Below are positions 42,111 to 51,493 of a stretch of DNA of 64,000 bases, piece by piece. Location: positions 806,001 to 870,000 of the forward strand of contig JAOSKN010000003.1 of the NCBI GenBank assembly GCA_027493525.1, written 5' to 3'. Both the position numbers and the translations under genes were made by a program. The notes under the pieces were generated by a model. That model saw nothing but the letters and a program-made list of their open reading frames with translations. It was not told where the DNA came from and did no database searches. The number at the start of each line of letters is the position of its first letter. Position 1 is the first letter of the stretch. This DNA comes from Planctomycetota bacterium (GTDB lineage: Bacteria > Planctomycetota > SZUA-567 > H5-PLA8).

Positions 42111-42300
42111 TGCAGAATGCGGAATGCGGAATGAACGGCGGGCGGATCACCACGGAGGCACGGAGGACACTCTTAGCGGTCTTACCTGAGGTTCTTTCGG
42201 AATTGGGATCGCGCTGCGCGCGATTTTTCAGGCACCACCCCTGCCCCTCCTCGGAGAGGAGAGGAAACGGCTCAAGGCGAAGGCAACAAACCTAAGAAAT
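42111..42300. repeat. Dispersed intergenic repeat, copy A (with GGAATGCGGAATG and CACGGAGG units)
   Basis: After GGAATGCGGAATG and CCACGGAGGCACGGAGG motifs comes a block from 42175 (AGCGGTCTTACCTGAGGTTC, then TTTCGGAATT) to about 42295. It matches 55855-55975 over about 120 bases, including a CCCCTCCTC..GAGGAG hairpin. The gap to 42396 holds nothing coding. Confidence 0.8.
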
Positions 42301-42396
42301 ACCGCTTGGTTTTGGGTTTTAGACTGACGTTTCCTTTGCAGTAGGCAGATTCGCGGCCTCGTCATAGAATTCAAGGTTCGTCACGGGGACGCGGTC

Positions 42397-45363
42397 ATGT
42401 CCGAGGCGCCGAGCGCCGAGAAGAGCCGCCCGAAGGTCATCGGCGGCTTCGAGCTGCTGGAGAAGATCGGCCAGGGCGGCATGGGCGCGGTCTTCCGAGC
42501 GCGGCAGGTCTCGATGGACCGCGTCGTGGCGCTGAAGGTGCTGCCGCCGAAGATCGCGCAGGACCCCACGTACATCGCGCGCTTCCTGCGCGAGGCGCGC
42601 GCCAGCGGGCAGCTCAATCATCCCAACATCGTCCAGGGCATCGACGCCGGCTGCGACCAGGCTTCAGGGCTCTACTACTTCGCGATGGAGTTCGTCGACG
42701 GCCCGACGCTGAAGCAGGTGCTGAAGGAGAAGGAGCGGCTGCCTGAACCGGACGTGCGGCGGATCGCGCGCGAGATGTGCGAGGCGCTGCAGGCGGCGCA
42801 CAAGTCCGGGCTGGTCCATCGCGACATCAAGCCGGACAACATCCTGCTCACCAGCCGCGGCGCGGCGAAGCTGGCCGACCTGGGCCTGGCCAAGCAGGTC
42901 GAAGCGGACGACGACGCGGAACTGACGCAGGCCGGCAAGGCGGTCGGGACGCCTTTCTACATGGCGCCCGAACAGGTTCGCGGCGAGAACGACGAGATCG
43001 ACATCCGCACGGATTTTTACGCGCTGGGCGCGACGCTCTTTCATCTGCTCACCGGCAAGCCGCCGTACCAGGGCGGGACGTCGGCGGAGATCATGGCCAA
43101 GCACCTGCGCGAGAAGGTCCCGTTCGCGCACCAGCAGCCGGTGGGCGAGGTCAGCGAGGTCTTCAGCCGGCTGCTCAACGAGCTGATGCAGAAGGAGAAG
43201 GAGAAGCGGCCGGAGCATCCCGACGCGCTGCTGGACCGGCTGGCGCGGATCGAGGCCAGCCGCAGCGGCTCGCGCTTCTCGACGACCGGGCCGCGCACGC
43301 CGATCGGCGGCAGCAAGGGCACGACCGGGCCGCGCAAGCCGCTGGGGCGGACGACGCTGGGCCTGCGCCCGGTGGCCGCGCCGGCGGGAGAAGCCTTCGA
43401 GACGCGGCGGAAGCCGGCGCTTCCGGCGCCCGTCGTCGCCGGCGGCGCGCTGGCGCTGCTGGTCCTGCTGGGCTTCCTGTTCCTGGGCGGCGGCGCGAAG
43501 CCGCACAGCGCCCAGGAGCCCAAGCCGGCGCCGCACAAGGATTCCCCTCCGGCCCGCGAGACGCACGTGGCCGCGATAGATGCGAAGACGCCCGCGCCCG
43601 CTCTCGCGCCGCCGCCCGAAGTCCCCGGCGACGAGACGGACCCCGAGCGCACGCCGCTCGACCGGCAATGGGACCGAGCGCAGGAGTACGCGCGGAAGAA
43701 TCCCGAGGCCTTCCGGCAGATCGGCGAGCGCTACGAGAAGCTGCTCTTGCAGGCGAAGGAGAAGACTCAGGGCGAACTGGCCGGCGCGATCCAGGCGGCG
43801 CTCGACGAGAACCAGAAGCGGCAGGCCGCCGCGGCCGACGGCGCGTGGCTGGCGGCTTCGGCCGAGGCGAACGAGAAGCTCCAAGCCGCGGACTACAACG
43901 CCGCGCTGGCGCGGCTCAATGAATTCAAGAAGGCCTTCGGCGAGCTGAAGGACGCCGAGCGCGCGGCGCTCGAGGAGCAGGTTCGCGCGCGGGGCGAGGC
44001 GCAGGTGGGCGCGGCGCTCGCCGCCGCCGAGAAGGCCATGCAGGCCGCGGATTGGGGCCAGGCCGAGGAAGCGCTCGACGCGGCCGCGGAAGTGAAGTTC
44101 GCGCCGGCCAAGCCGCAACTGAAGGAGGCGCGCTCGAAGCTCGCAGCGGCGAAGGAGGAGGCGCAGGCCGCGCTGGCGCGCGCGTCGAAGGAGGCCGCCG
44201 AAAGCTGGGCGAAGGCGCTGGCGCGCTTCGACGCGGAGGCGCTGGCCAAGGGGGACCTCGAGGCCGCCCGCAAGGTCGCCGCGGAGAGCGCGCAGGACGC
44301 GGCGCTGAAGGCGGCGCTGCCCGCCGAGGTCCAGGCGCTGCAAGCCGTCGCCGCGGCCTTCGAGAAGATGAAGGAGCAGGAGCGGAAGGCGCTGGAGGCC
44401 CTGGTCGGGCGCGAGGTGGATTGGACGGTCAAGGGCGAGAAGCTCAAGGGCAAGATCCGCGAAGTGAAGGCCGGCGCGGTGGTCCTCGACGCGCAGATGC
44501 AAGGCGCGACGATCGCGCTGCCGGTGAAGCTCGCCGATCTGCCCGAGGAGGAGCGCGCGAGGCTCGCGCCGAAGACCGCGCCGGCCGACGACGCCGAGCG
44601 CGTCGCCGCGGCGATCCTGCGCCTGCGCAAGGGCGCCGAAGATCCGCCCGCCGCGCAGGCCTTGCTGGAGCCCGCGAAGGCCTTTCCGCTCGCCGAACGC
44701 TACCTGCGCATGGTCGGGTTGCTGAAGCAGGGGGAGACGGAGGCGCTGGCCGAGCGCGACTGGAAGGCGCTCGAAGCGAAGGCCGACCCGAAGCCCGAGG
44801 GCGGAGCGGCGGAGGCGCTGCTGGCTGAGCTGGACGCCTGGGCGAAGCGCTATGCCGGGACGGATACCGTCAAGGAACACACGAAGGATCTGGACGCGCT
44901 GCGCGAGCGTCTGAAGCCGGCTCCGGCAGCGGCCTCGGCGCTGTCCGACGGCGGCTTCGAGAGCGGCAAGCTGGAGGGTTGGAACGGCGATCTGGAACTG
45001 GCGAAGGTCGAATCGCAGGGCGCGCGCAGCGGGCGGCACGCGCTGCATCTGGTAACCACGCATGAGCGCGGCGCGAAGGTGGAGCGCCAAGTGACGCTGC
45101 CGGCGGGCAAGACCTACGTATTGACGGCCTGGATCAAGCTGCTGAAAGTAGAGGGGACCAAGGCGCCGCGCATATTCCTGGGCGGGCGCGGCAATCCCAG
45201 CATGCGCGAGAACCTGCCGCTGGAGCCGCTCGGGCAATGGCAGCAGGTAAGCCTGGAATTCCGCCCAGGCCAGAATACGGCCAGCATGGGCTTCGATCTG
45301 CGCGTGAAGGACGGCAAGGTCGAGTTCCTGGTCGACGACCTCACGCTGGCGCCCAAGGACTGA
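42397..45363 (+). CDS. Ser/Thr protein kinase with TM helix, coiled tail and carbohydrate-binding-like C-terminal domain
   Basis: 988 residues. Kinase domain from about 10-280: glycine loop GQGGMGAVF, VALKVL, HRDIKPDN, DLGLAK, GTPFYMAPEQ. One membrane helix follows at about 345-365 (VAGGALALLVLLGFLFLGGG). A long Ala/Glu/Lys-rich coiled region (about 400-850) contains the DWTVKGEKLKGKIREVKAG segment shared with the kinase at the left edge. A C-terminal beta-sandwich of about 140 residues (FESGKLEGWNGDLELAKV... VSLEFRPGQNTASM) looks like a CBM_4_9-type fold, outside the membrane, and may sense a glycan. The active site is complete. Paralogue of the left-edge kinase. Confidence 0.93.
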   Translation: MSEAPSAEKSRPKVIGGFELLEKIGQGGMGAVFRARQVSMDRVVALKVLPPKIAQDPTYIARFLREARASGQLNHPNIVQGIDAGCDQASGLYYFAMEFVDGPTLKQVLKEKERLPEPDVRRIAREMCEALQAAHKSGLVHRDIKPDNILLTSRGAAKLADLGLAKQVEADDDAELTQAGKAVGTPFYMAPEQVRGENDEIDIRTDFYALGATLFHLLTGKPPYQGGTSAEIMAKHLREKVPFAHQQPVGEVSEVFSRLLNELMQKEKEKRPEHPDALLDRLARIEASRSGSRFSTTGPRTPIGGSKGTTGPRKPLGRTTLGLRPVAAPAGEAFETRRKPALPAPVVAGGALALLVLLGFLFLGGGAKPHSAQEPKPAPHKDSPPARETHVAAIDAKTPAPALAPPPEVPGDETDPERTPLDRQWDRAQEYARKNPEAFRQIGERYEKLLLQAKEKTQGELAGAIQAALDENQKRQAAAADGAWLAASAEANEKLQAADYNAALARLNEFKKAFGELKDAERAALEEQVRARGEAQVGAALAAAEKAMQAADWGQAEEALDAAAEVKFAPAKPQLKEARSKLAAAKEEAQAALARASKEAAESWAKALARFDAEALAKGDLEAARKVAAESAQDAALKAALPAEVQALQAVAAAFEKMKEQERKALEALVGREVDWTVKGEKLKGKIREVKAGAVVLDAQMQGATIALPVKLADLPEEERARLAPKTAPADDAERVAAAILRLRKGAEDPPAAQALLEPAKAFPLAERYLRMVGLLKQGETEALAERDWKALEAKADPKPEGGAAEALLAELDAWAKRYAGTDTVKEHTKDLDALRERLKPAPAAASALSDGGFESGKLEGWNGDLELAKVESQGARSGRHALHLVTTHERGAKVERQVTLPAGKTYVLTAWIKLLKVEGTKAPRIFLGGRGNPSMRENLPLEPLGQWQQVSLEFRPGQNTASMGFDLRVKDGKVEFLVDDLTLAPKD

Positions 45364-45371
45364 TGGACTGA

Positions 45372-46478
45372 TCAGGCCTTCGCGCGCCGCATGCGCCTGA
45401 CGGCCACGATGCCGCCCAGCACGATCCCGACTCCGATCACATACAGGATCGCGTCGTCCGGCCACGGCGAGTCGTAGTACTCGATGATGGGCGGGCGCTT
45501 GAGCGTGGCCTGTTTGCCGGCCTTCGAGAAGTACAGGTCCGACGGCGCCAGCTTGTACGGCCAGGGGTCTTCGAACTCGGTGAGCCAGAAGGTCGCGGGG
45601 CCGGTCTCGGCCGGGAGCTTGAGCTTCTCGAGCAGGTCCGCGCGCTGTTCGGGCTTGAGCGGGTTCGACCAGGCGGCGCGGCCGGTCCAGGCTTCCTCCG
45701 GGGTCAGCGCGCCGGCGTAGCGCGCCTCGCCGACGAAGAAGATGCGCAGCAGGCGGTAGCGCGTATCGAGGGCCGCGGTGGCGGCCTTCGAGTCCGGTTC
45801 GCGGTAGGGGAAGAGCGGCCGGTCGGTCTGGAAACTCATGCGCAGCGCCGGCGCTTCGAGGCTGCGCGGGCCGCTTTGCGTATCCGCGGCGGCGACCTTC
45901 AACGCGGTGAGCTTCCACTTCTGCTCGACGTACGGCGCGGCCCAGGCTTCGACCTCGGGCGAGAAGGCATAGCCGTTGGCCTTCAGCCACTCCATCAGCA
46001 CGGCGGCGGTGTCGGCCTCCAGGACGGTCGCCTTGAAGCCGGCGACGAGCTTCTCTTCCAGCACGCGGACCTCGGGTTCGCTCAGCATGGCGCCCTCGGG
46101 CGCCGCGGTCTTCGTTGCCCGCACACCGCCGCAACCCAGGCCGCCCCCACGCCTCGGACGCGGCTGGCGGACGATCTCCGGTTCGGTGAGCCTGCTTAAA
46201 AGGGAGAACGCCTCGCCGCCGGACTCGCTCAGTTCGGGCTGGGTGGGCGAGGGGACGATGAAGCCGAAGTCCTGAGCCTCGCTCTTAAAGGTGGCCTTGC
46301 GGATGAAGTGCTCGATCTTGCGCTCGGCGTCCCAGAGGATCACGAGGGTCTGGTCGGCGTTGAGGACCTGCTGCCCTTCCCGTGGCGCAGGACAGCAGGC
46401 CTCGACAGGCAAGCGCGCGCCGGGCACGAGCAGCAGCGCGGCGGCGAGAGGGAGGAAGGCGAAAAGGCGGCGAGTCAT
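45372..46478 (-). CDS. DUF2330 family protein, exported and membrane-anchored
   Basis: About 368 residues from the ATG at 46478, which begins a signal peptide (MTRRLFAFLPLAAALLLVPGARLPVEACC). The conserved DUF2330 start is present (QQVLNADQTLVILWDAERKIEHFIRKATF...FGFIVPSP), and a C-terminal membrane helix ends in Arg/Lys (GVGIVLGGIVAVRRMRRAKA). Biochemical role unknown. It converges on the kinase gene, with 8 bases between the stop codons. Confidence 0.85.
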   Translation of the reverse strand: MTRRLFAFLPLAAALLLVPGARLPVEACCPAPREGQQVLNADQTLVILWDAERKIEHFIRKATFKSEAQDFGFIVPSPTQPELSESGGEAFSLLSRLTEPEIVRQPRPRRGGGLGCGGVRATKTAAPEGAMLSEPEVRVLEEKLVAGFKATVLEADTAAVLMEWLKANGYAFSPEVEAWAAPYVEQKWKLTALKVAAADTQSGPRSLEAPALRMSFQTDRPLFPYREPDSKAATAALDTRYRLLRIFFVGEARYAGALTPEEAWTGRAAWSNPLKPEQRADLLEKLKLPAETGPATFWLTEFEDPWPYKLAPSDLYFSKAGKQATLKRPPIIEYYDSPWPDDAILYVIGVGIVLGGIVAVRRMRRAKA

Positions 46479-46594
46479 GGAAGCCTCCGGTGTGAATACG
46501 GGTCGGTTCCCTATTGAGACCGTGGCAACCTTCATGCGGTTACGCAAATCCACAACATAAGGCGCTCAAACTGGTTGAGAAGGCGGCCGGGGCG

Positions 46595-46668
<74 letters not shown>

Positions 46669-46820
46669 ACGCGCGGTACGGGCGGGATTCTCGGGTTTCG
46701 GGGCGGATGTGTCAAGACAGAGGCGAAGCATAAGAACCAAATCAGAAGAGCCAAGAACTAAACAAGCCTCAAACGGCAAGCACCAAATTCCAAACAAACG
46801 GCAAACGGCAAAACGAAAGA

Positions 46821-46845
46821 CCCTCGCGCCGGGCTGGGGCGAGGG
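46821..46845 (-). terminator. Intrinsic-type terminator downstream of PhyH 4
   Basis: CCCTCGC (46821-46827) and GCGAGGG (46839-46845) form a stem; on the minus strand it is followed by TCTTTCGTTTT. This fits transcription termination after PhyH 4. The next bases (46735-46815) are CAAACGGCAA-type dispersed repeats. Confidence 0.7.
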
Positions 46846-46941
46846 CCTCTCGGATTGCGCGGTACGATTTAGGTCCGCGTCGCCGGGGCGGGCGCGGGAG
46901 GCCCGGTGTCCGGAATCCGGCACCCGGTCCCCGCAGTACGC

Positions 46942-47841
46942 TCAGTCGCGGGCTTCCCAGGCGCGGAAGCCGCTGAGCATGAAGCCGAGCTGATTCTCCT
47001 TCTTGCGCTCTTCGCGGTGCTTCTCGTTCTCGGCGCGGTTGGCCGCCGTGGTCGCGCTGACGACGGTGTAGTCGTCGCTGCGCCGGTAACGGTGGATGAA
47101 GACCGGGCGCGGCTGCGTCGAATGGTTCTCCTTCGAGCCGTGAATCGTCTTCACGTGGAAGAAGATCGAGTCGCCGGCTTGGCCGCAGACCGGGGTGGCG
47201 CGCTCCCACGGCCACTCGCGCTCGTCGAGGCCCAGATGCGAGAACGTGTCCACGTGGTTCAGCACGCCGAAGCGGTGGCTGCCGGGAACGACATGCAGCG
47301 CGCCGTTGAGCAGGTCGGTATCCACGACGTAGTTAAGCATCGCCATGGGGCCTTCGTATTTGTGCTCGAAGTACGCGGCGTCCTGGTGCAGGTGCTTGGG
47401 GTGCCCGCCGACGGGCTCCTTGTAAAGGCACTGGCCGTTGCCGAAGAGTTCGATGTTCTCGCCGAGCACCGCCTTGACCAGCGCGAGGGTGCGTTCGTCG
47501 AGGGCGCTGCGGAAGAAGGTCGCGCTGGCGTGGTAGTTGTAGCCCAGCACCATGATCTGCCGGTCGCGCTTGAAGCCGGGCGGGGCCGGGAGGAAGAGCG
47601 TGCCGTTAGGGACCGTCCAGCCTTCGACGATCTTCTTCGCCTGGGGGAGCAGCGCAATGGCCTCCTGGGCCTTGCGCTCGATCTCGCCGGCGATGGTCTT
47701 GAGGTAGGGCTTCATCAGCCCGCGCACGACCAGCGCGCCGTGCTCACGGTAGATCGCCGCGGCCTTCTCGATGTCCAGATCGTCGGCGAAGACTTCCAGC
47801 TCCTGCACGGGGACCTGGGAAACGGCGACGCTCGCGCTCAT
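46942..47841 (-). CDS. Phytanoyl-CoA dioxygenase (PhyH) family protein 4
   Basis: 299 residues from the ATG at 47841 with AAGGAG upstream. Fe ligands His152-x-Asp154 (HLHQDAAYF) and His234 (KTIHGSKEN), with a conserved arginine at 245 for 2-oxoglutarate. An N-terminal extension includes a GYNYHASATFF motif not seen in the other copies, and there is a Lys/Glu/Arg-rich tail. It lies upstream of a terminator and beside PhyH 5. Substrate unknown. Confidence 0.92.
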   Translation of the reverse strand: MSASVAVSQVPVQELEVFADDLDIEKAAAIYREHGALVVRGLMKPYLKTIAGEIERKAQEAIALLPQAKKIVEGWTVPNGTLFLPAPPGFKRDRQIMVLGYNYHASATFFRSALDERTLALVKAVLGENIELFGNGQCLYKEPVGGHPKHLHQDAAYFEHKYEGPMAMLNYVVDTDLLNGALHVVPGSHRFGVLNHVDTFSHLGLDEREWPWERATPVCGQAGDSIFFHVKTIHGSKENHSTQPRPVFIHRYRRSDDYTVVSATTAANRAENEKHREERKKENQLGFMLSGFRAWEARD

Positions 47842-48045
47842 CGGGCTCTCCTTGGCGTGGGATAGACGCTTGGCCTGCACGCGCGAAGAGTACCCGTAAT
47901 GGAGGCGCACCGGCCATGGATGCCGGTTAGGGAGTGGATGGACTTTCAGCAGGCGGGTCCGGGGGCCGGTATCTGGACACCGCTCGAATTCTCGTTTTGC
48001 CGCCGTTCTCCCGGGCGCCGGAGTCCGGCTCCTGGTTCCCCGCCG

Positions 48046-49554
48046 TTACGGATAGAAGGGGCTCGAGGTGTGCGTCGTCTCGCACCAGCGGGCCGTCTTG
48101 AGGTACGGGATCAGGACGCTCAGCGCGTCCGGGGTCCCGATCTGGTGCAGGGCCTCGACGGCGTACCCGCGGACGTAGCGGTTGGGGTCGAGGAGGCATC
48201 CGGCGAGGGCCTCGACGGCTTCGGCCGCGGAGGAACCCAGGCGCGCGAGGGCCAGGACGGCGTTGAAGCGGACTTCGTCCTCGGGATCGGCGAGGCGTTC
48301 GAGCAGGGCCGGGACGCTGGCCTTGGAGGCCGCGCCCTTCATGCTCAGCGCTTCGACGGCGTGCTGGCGGACGGCGGCCTCTTCGTCGCGAGTGGCGCGT
48401 TCAAGGGCCTCGCGGACGTCGCCGCCGGTGCCGGGGATCTCGCCCAGCGCGAAGGCCGCATGCGTGCGGACGCTCGCGTCGGCGTGGCGCAGCGCCTCGA
48501 GGAGCGCGGGAACGGCCTCGCGGCCCATCGCGGCGAGCGCGTAGGTCGCGTTGAGGCGCGCGGGGGGCTCGGCGTTGAGGAAGACCTGCCCGACGGCCGC
48601 GACGGCCGGTTCGCCGATCGCGGCGAGCGCGTAGGCGGCGTTGAGCGCGGCCGGTTCGTACGAATCGTTGAGAGCTTTGGCGAGCACGGGGACGGCGCTA
48701 GCGGCTTCCGCGCCGTGGTGCTCCAGTTCGTCGGCGGCGCGGGCGCGGTCCTTGGGGTTCTCGGACACGAGGAGCTTCAGGGCCTCGTCCAGCGCGAGGG
48801 CCGGTTCGAGCTTCGGCCCGCGGTGGGGCGCGCCATGGCCGCGGAGCCAGTTGAGCTGCTGCCGCCACATGCCGCGGTGCGCGGCGGGGACGGCCGGCTC
48901 GGAGGCCGGATCCCACGCCGAACCGGCGTCGTTCCACGCGGCCTGGTGCGGGGCCTCCAGACGGATGAACTCGAACTTGAGCATGTAGCGTTCGAGCCCG
49001 CTGGTGTTGGGCGTGGCGCGGTGCCAGATGTCGTACTCGATCATGAAGAAGGTGCCGGCCTTGCCGGTGACGCCGAGCGCGCCTTCGTCGCCGTCGCGGG
49101 TCTGGTGGCTGGCCGAGCCCGGAATGACGCCGGTGGGGCCCATCTCGGTGGTGGTGTCCTGCGGATAGTACATGATCATCACCCACCACGGGCGATGGTG
49201 GCGCATCTGGCGCTTGTAGCCCCAATAGCTGTCCTTGTGCCAGCCGCCGCCGGCGCTGTTGCGGTTCTCGTGCATGTGGCGGTGCGGGTGCATGCAGAAG
49301 CGCGGCCCGAGGATGCTCGTCAGCGCGCCCTTGATCGCGGGGGATTCGAAGACCGCCTGGAGCGCGGGGACGTGCGGGAGGATGTTGTTCCCGGGGTTGC
49401 CGCCGCGCCGCTCGGCAACCGCCGCGCACTGCCGGCGCAGGGTATCGTGGAACGACTGGGGAAGTTCGTCGTTGAGGACGAGAAACCCGTTGACGAGGAA
49501 CTGCTGGACCTGCGTATCGGTGAGGAGCTTGAGGGGCTGGTGTCGGACGATCAT
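48046..49554 (-). CDS. PhyH-type dioxygenase fused to HEAT repeats
   Basis: 502 residues. The N-terminal ~230 form a PhyH domain with His106-x-Asp108 (GGWHKDSYWG) and His178 (IWHRATPN), and Arg189 for 2-oxoglutarate. Residues from about 285 to 480 are HEAT/PBS-lyase-type repeats of about 30 residues (PALLEALRHADASVRTHAAFAL; ALERATRDEEAAVRQHAVEAL; LLERLADPEDEVRFNAVLAL; LLDPNRYVRGYAVEAL). A soluble Fe/2OG oxygenase with a protein-binding superhelix would be a protein or complex-associated hydroxylase. Alternative: two adjoining genes fused by chance, but there is no internal stop and the linker is in frame. Confidence 0.88.
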   Translation of the reverse strand: MIVRHQPLKLLTDTQVQQFLVNGFLVLNDELPQSFHDTLRRQCAAVAERRGGNPGNNILPHVPALQAVFESPAIKGALTSILGPRFCMHPHRHMHENRNSAGGGWHKDSYWGYKRQMRHHRPWWVMIMYYPQDTTTEMGPTGVIPGSASHQTRDGDEGALGVTGKAGTFFMIEYDIWHRATPNTSGLERYMLKFEFIRLEAPHQAAWNDAGSAWDPASEPAVPAAHRGMWRQQLNWLRGHGAPHRGPKLEPALALDEALKLLVSENPKDRARAADELEHHGAEAASAVPVLAKALNDSYEPAALNAAYALAAIGEPAVAAVGQVFLNAEPPARLNATYALAAMGREAVPALLEALRHADASVRTHAAFALGEIPGTGGDVREALERATRDEEAAVRQHAVEALSMKGAASKASVPALLERLADPEDEVRFNAVLALARLGSSAAEAVEALAGCLLDPNRYVRGYAVEALHQIGTPDALSVLIPYLKTARWCETTHTSSPFYP

Positions 49555-49842
49555 GGCGCGCGGCCTCCGAGGTGGTATCGAACGAGTACGTTTGAACGCT
49601 ACCCTGCGCGCGCGGGGTTCACCATGGATGCGTCTAGGGTTTGCCTGGACTTTCTAAGTGTTTCGGATGGACGGGAGCCATGCCATATACCGGGAAAGGG
49701 GCAGGGGTTAGGGGGGACGGACGAGGGCCAGGGAGAGAATCGGAAGGCGGGGCGTGGATTGTGTATGCGAAATACAAGTAAGAAATAGGTGGCCGCGGCG
49801 CTTTATGACTGAGCCGGCGATGGCTCATGCCGCGACCATCAG

Positions 49843-50484
49843 TTAGAATTCTCCGCTCATGTAAAGAAGGAAAGCGGACGCCAGAACGCCAAAAACTCCT
49901 GCGAAGTACTGAACAAACGAATGAAGCAATCTGTCGCTGCGACTGCGTCGGTTCCAATTCGGATCCTCACGATTGGCCGCATGGGTCCTGGCAACTGCCC
50001 AGCCCGAGCAGACGCCTGCCAGGACGAAAGCCATACCGGCGAGCGAGAGCAGGGTGGCATTCACGGAAGCGTCTTCTTCCGCCCAGATTCTCAAGAACAA
50101 CCCACCGACGAGCGCGATAAAAACCACGCCGAACAAACGGTCCGCTTCCTTCTGCGCGGGAGTCTCCGGGTACAGCTTCAACATCCAGATCAAGACGACA
50201 GGCAAGAGGGCGTATAAAGCCAAGCCGCCTATGAGCCATATTCCCAGCAACCCCAAGGTTACTGGGAAAAGACAATGGTTGAGCCACTGTCCAAAACCTA
50301 GTGCTGGAAGAGTAAGGAGGCTCGCAAGAATCACGCAGGGAAGAACCAGGCGGAACCCGAACGCGAGAAGGGTGGATACGAGCCCGCACTCGAGGATTCG
50401 GACCAGATATTTCGTATGCTGCGCCAGCTTCGGGTTCGGACTGAGAACCAAGGCTTCCTGAAGTTTCGCAATCGTCCGCCGCAT
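49843..50484 (-). CDS. Membrane protein, paralogue of its upstream neighbour (B)
   Basis: 213 residues from the ATG at 50484, chosen because MRRTIAKLQEAL matches the start of the next gene (MRPTIADLREAL). About five hydrophobic helices (LVLPCVILASLLTLPALGF; LFPVTLGLLGIWLIGGLALYALLPVVLIWML; FGVVFIALVGGLFL; LLSLAGMAFVLAGVC; FAGVFGVLASAFLLYM). No recognisable transport motif. Base use is less G+C-rich than the surroundings. Unknown function. The 288-base gap to its right (49555-49842) holds nothing coding. Confidence 0.72.
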   Translation of the reverse strand: MRRTIAKLQEALVLSPNPKLAQHTKYLVRILECGLVSTLLAFGFRLVLPCVILASLLTLPALGFGQWLNHCLFPVTLGLLGIWLIGGLALYALLPVVLIWMLKLYPETPAQKEADRLFGVVFIALVGGLFLRIWAEEDASVNATLLSLAGMAFVLAGVCSGWAVARTHAANREDPNWNRRSRSDRLLHSFVQYFAGVFGVLASAFLLYMSGEF

Positions 50485-50628
50485 GCACGAAACGCTCCTC
50501 AGATGATACGTTATCCTCCTCGGTGGACGGAGCGCCGTAGATTCGATGTAAAATCTCGATTTGGTGAAAGACTGTGGGAGGCTGCCCACTCCACACGTAT
50601 TGCACCGGGGCCTCAGACCAAATAGCGG

Positions 50629-51309
50629 CTATAGCTTGAGCCTCACGAGACGATAAAGCGTCTCTTCAAACTGGGCGTGATGGAGTTGAAGGAATAGGAA
50701 GGCGAGCCCGAGGCCCACCATCAGCACCATAACAATCGGCGGTCCCCCGGCAAGAATGGATCGGTTAATGAGCGATCTGCTCTTCCAGAATGAATCGTTA
50801 CGGATTGCCAGACTCCTTCGCACGCTGCTCCAAGCCAAAACTACGGCGCCTGCGATGAGGACAACGGCACCAAGGGCCATCGACTCTTGAGTATGAGTGT
50901 GCAGTTGAAATGAGATGAACGAGACCAGGATGCTTGCAAGTGCCAAGAGGGTGCCGGCCGCCCAAAGGCCATCGGTTTCACGATACGCCTTTAGATAGGG
51001 TGGCTCCTTCAGCATATGACGCATTAAGTACGGCATTAAAAACCAGAGAATCCAGGTCGAAACGAGCACAGACAATGGAAGGCCCAATAGCAATTCAAAC
51101 CACTCTGTTGGTGTCGGCCAATCGTTCAAGGTCCAAGCAATAAGCGGTGTTAGAAGATACCCCCCAAGAACTACGGGAAGCGCGATTTTGAAAATCACGG
51201 CCCAGTACCCCTTCTCGTACCTTTCCAGCCCGATGCCCAACCTCTTCGCCCGTTCCGGATCTGGGCAGCGGGCCAGGGCTTCGCGGAGGTCGGCGATGGT
51301 GGGCCGCAT
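50629..51309 (-). CDS. Membrane protein, paralogue of its downstream neighbour (A)
   Basis: 226 residues from the ATG at 51309. It has the same N-terminal pattern (REALARCPDPERAKRLGIGLERYE against QEALVLSPNPKLAQHTKYLVRILE) and a similar order of hydrophobic segments as the gene at 49843, so the two are a tandem duplication. No family recognised. It may be a paired membrane complex with its neighbour. Confidence 0.72.
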   Translation of the reverse strand: MRPTIADLREALARCPDPERAKRLGIGLERYEKGYWAVIFKIALPVVLGGYLLTPLIAWTLNDWPTPTEWFELLLGLPLSVLVSTWILWFLMPYLMRHMLKEPPYLKAYRETDGLWAAGTLLALASILVSFISFQLHTHTQESMALGAVVLIAGAVVLAWSSVRRSLAIRNDSFWKSRSLINRSILAGGPPIVMVLMVGLGLAFLFLQLHHAQFEETLYRLVRLKL

Positions 51310-51378
51310 GAGCGTGCTCCTCGGCATGAAGTATAGCCCAAACGGCCAAGTCCTTTCACATTATTGCGTGCGCCGCTG

Positions 51379-51490
51379 CGACCCCTCCGGGGTCGGGGGG
51401 GGTAGAGTGCTTTGCACCGGTGGTGGCACGCGCCGTGCCGGCGCGTCAACGCTTATTCGCCGTTACTGTTCACCGTTTACTGTTTACCGT
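51379..51490. repeat. GC palindrome and ACTGTTTACC-type repeat
   Basis: CGACCCC-TCC-GGGGTCG (51379-51395) is followed by an eight-G run, a GCCGTGCCGGCGCG segment and then repeats of GTTCACCGTTTACTG/TTTACCGTTCAC. This is dispersed-repeat material at the 3' side of the AraC gene; no gene here. Confidence 0.6.
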
Positions 51491-51493
51491 TCA

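Noticed and set aside
42664..46134. A 1156-residue open frame on the minus strand
   Set aside because: It lies antisense to the kinase at 42397. The protein is Arg/Leu/Gly-rich and low in Lys, Asn and Ile, the usual shadow of a G+C-rich gene; no domain is recognisable.
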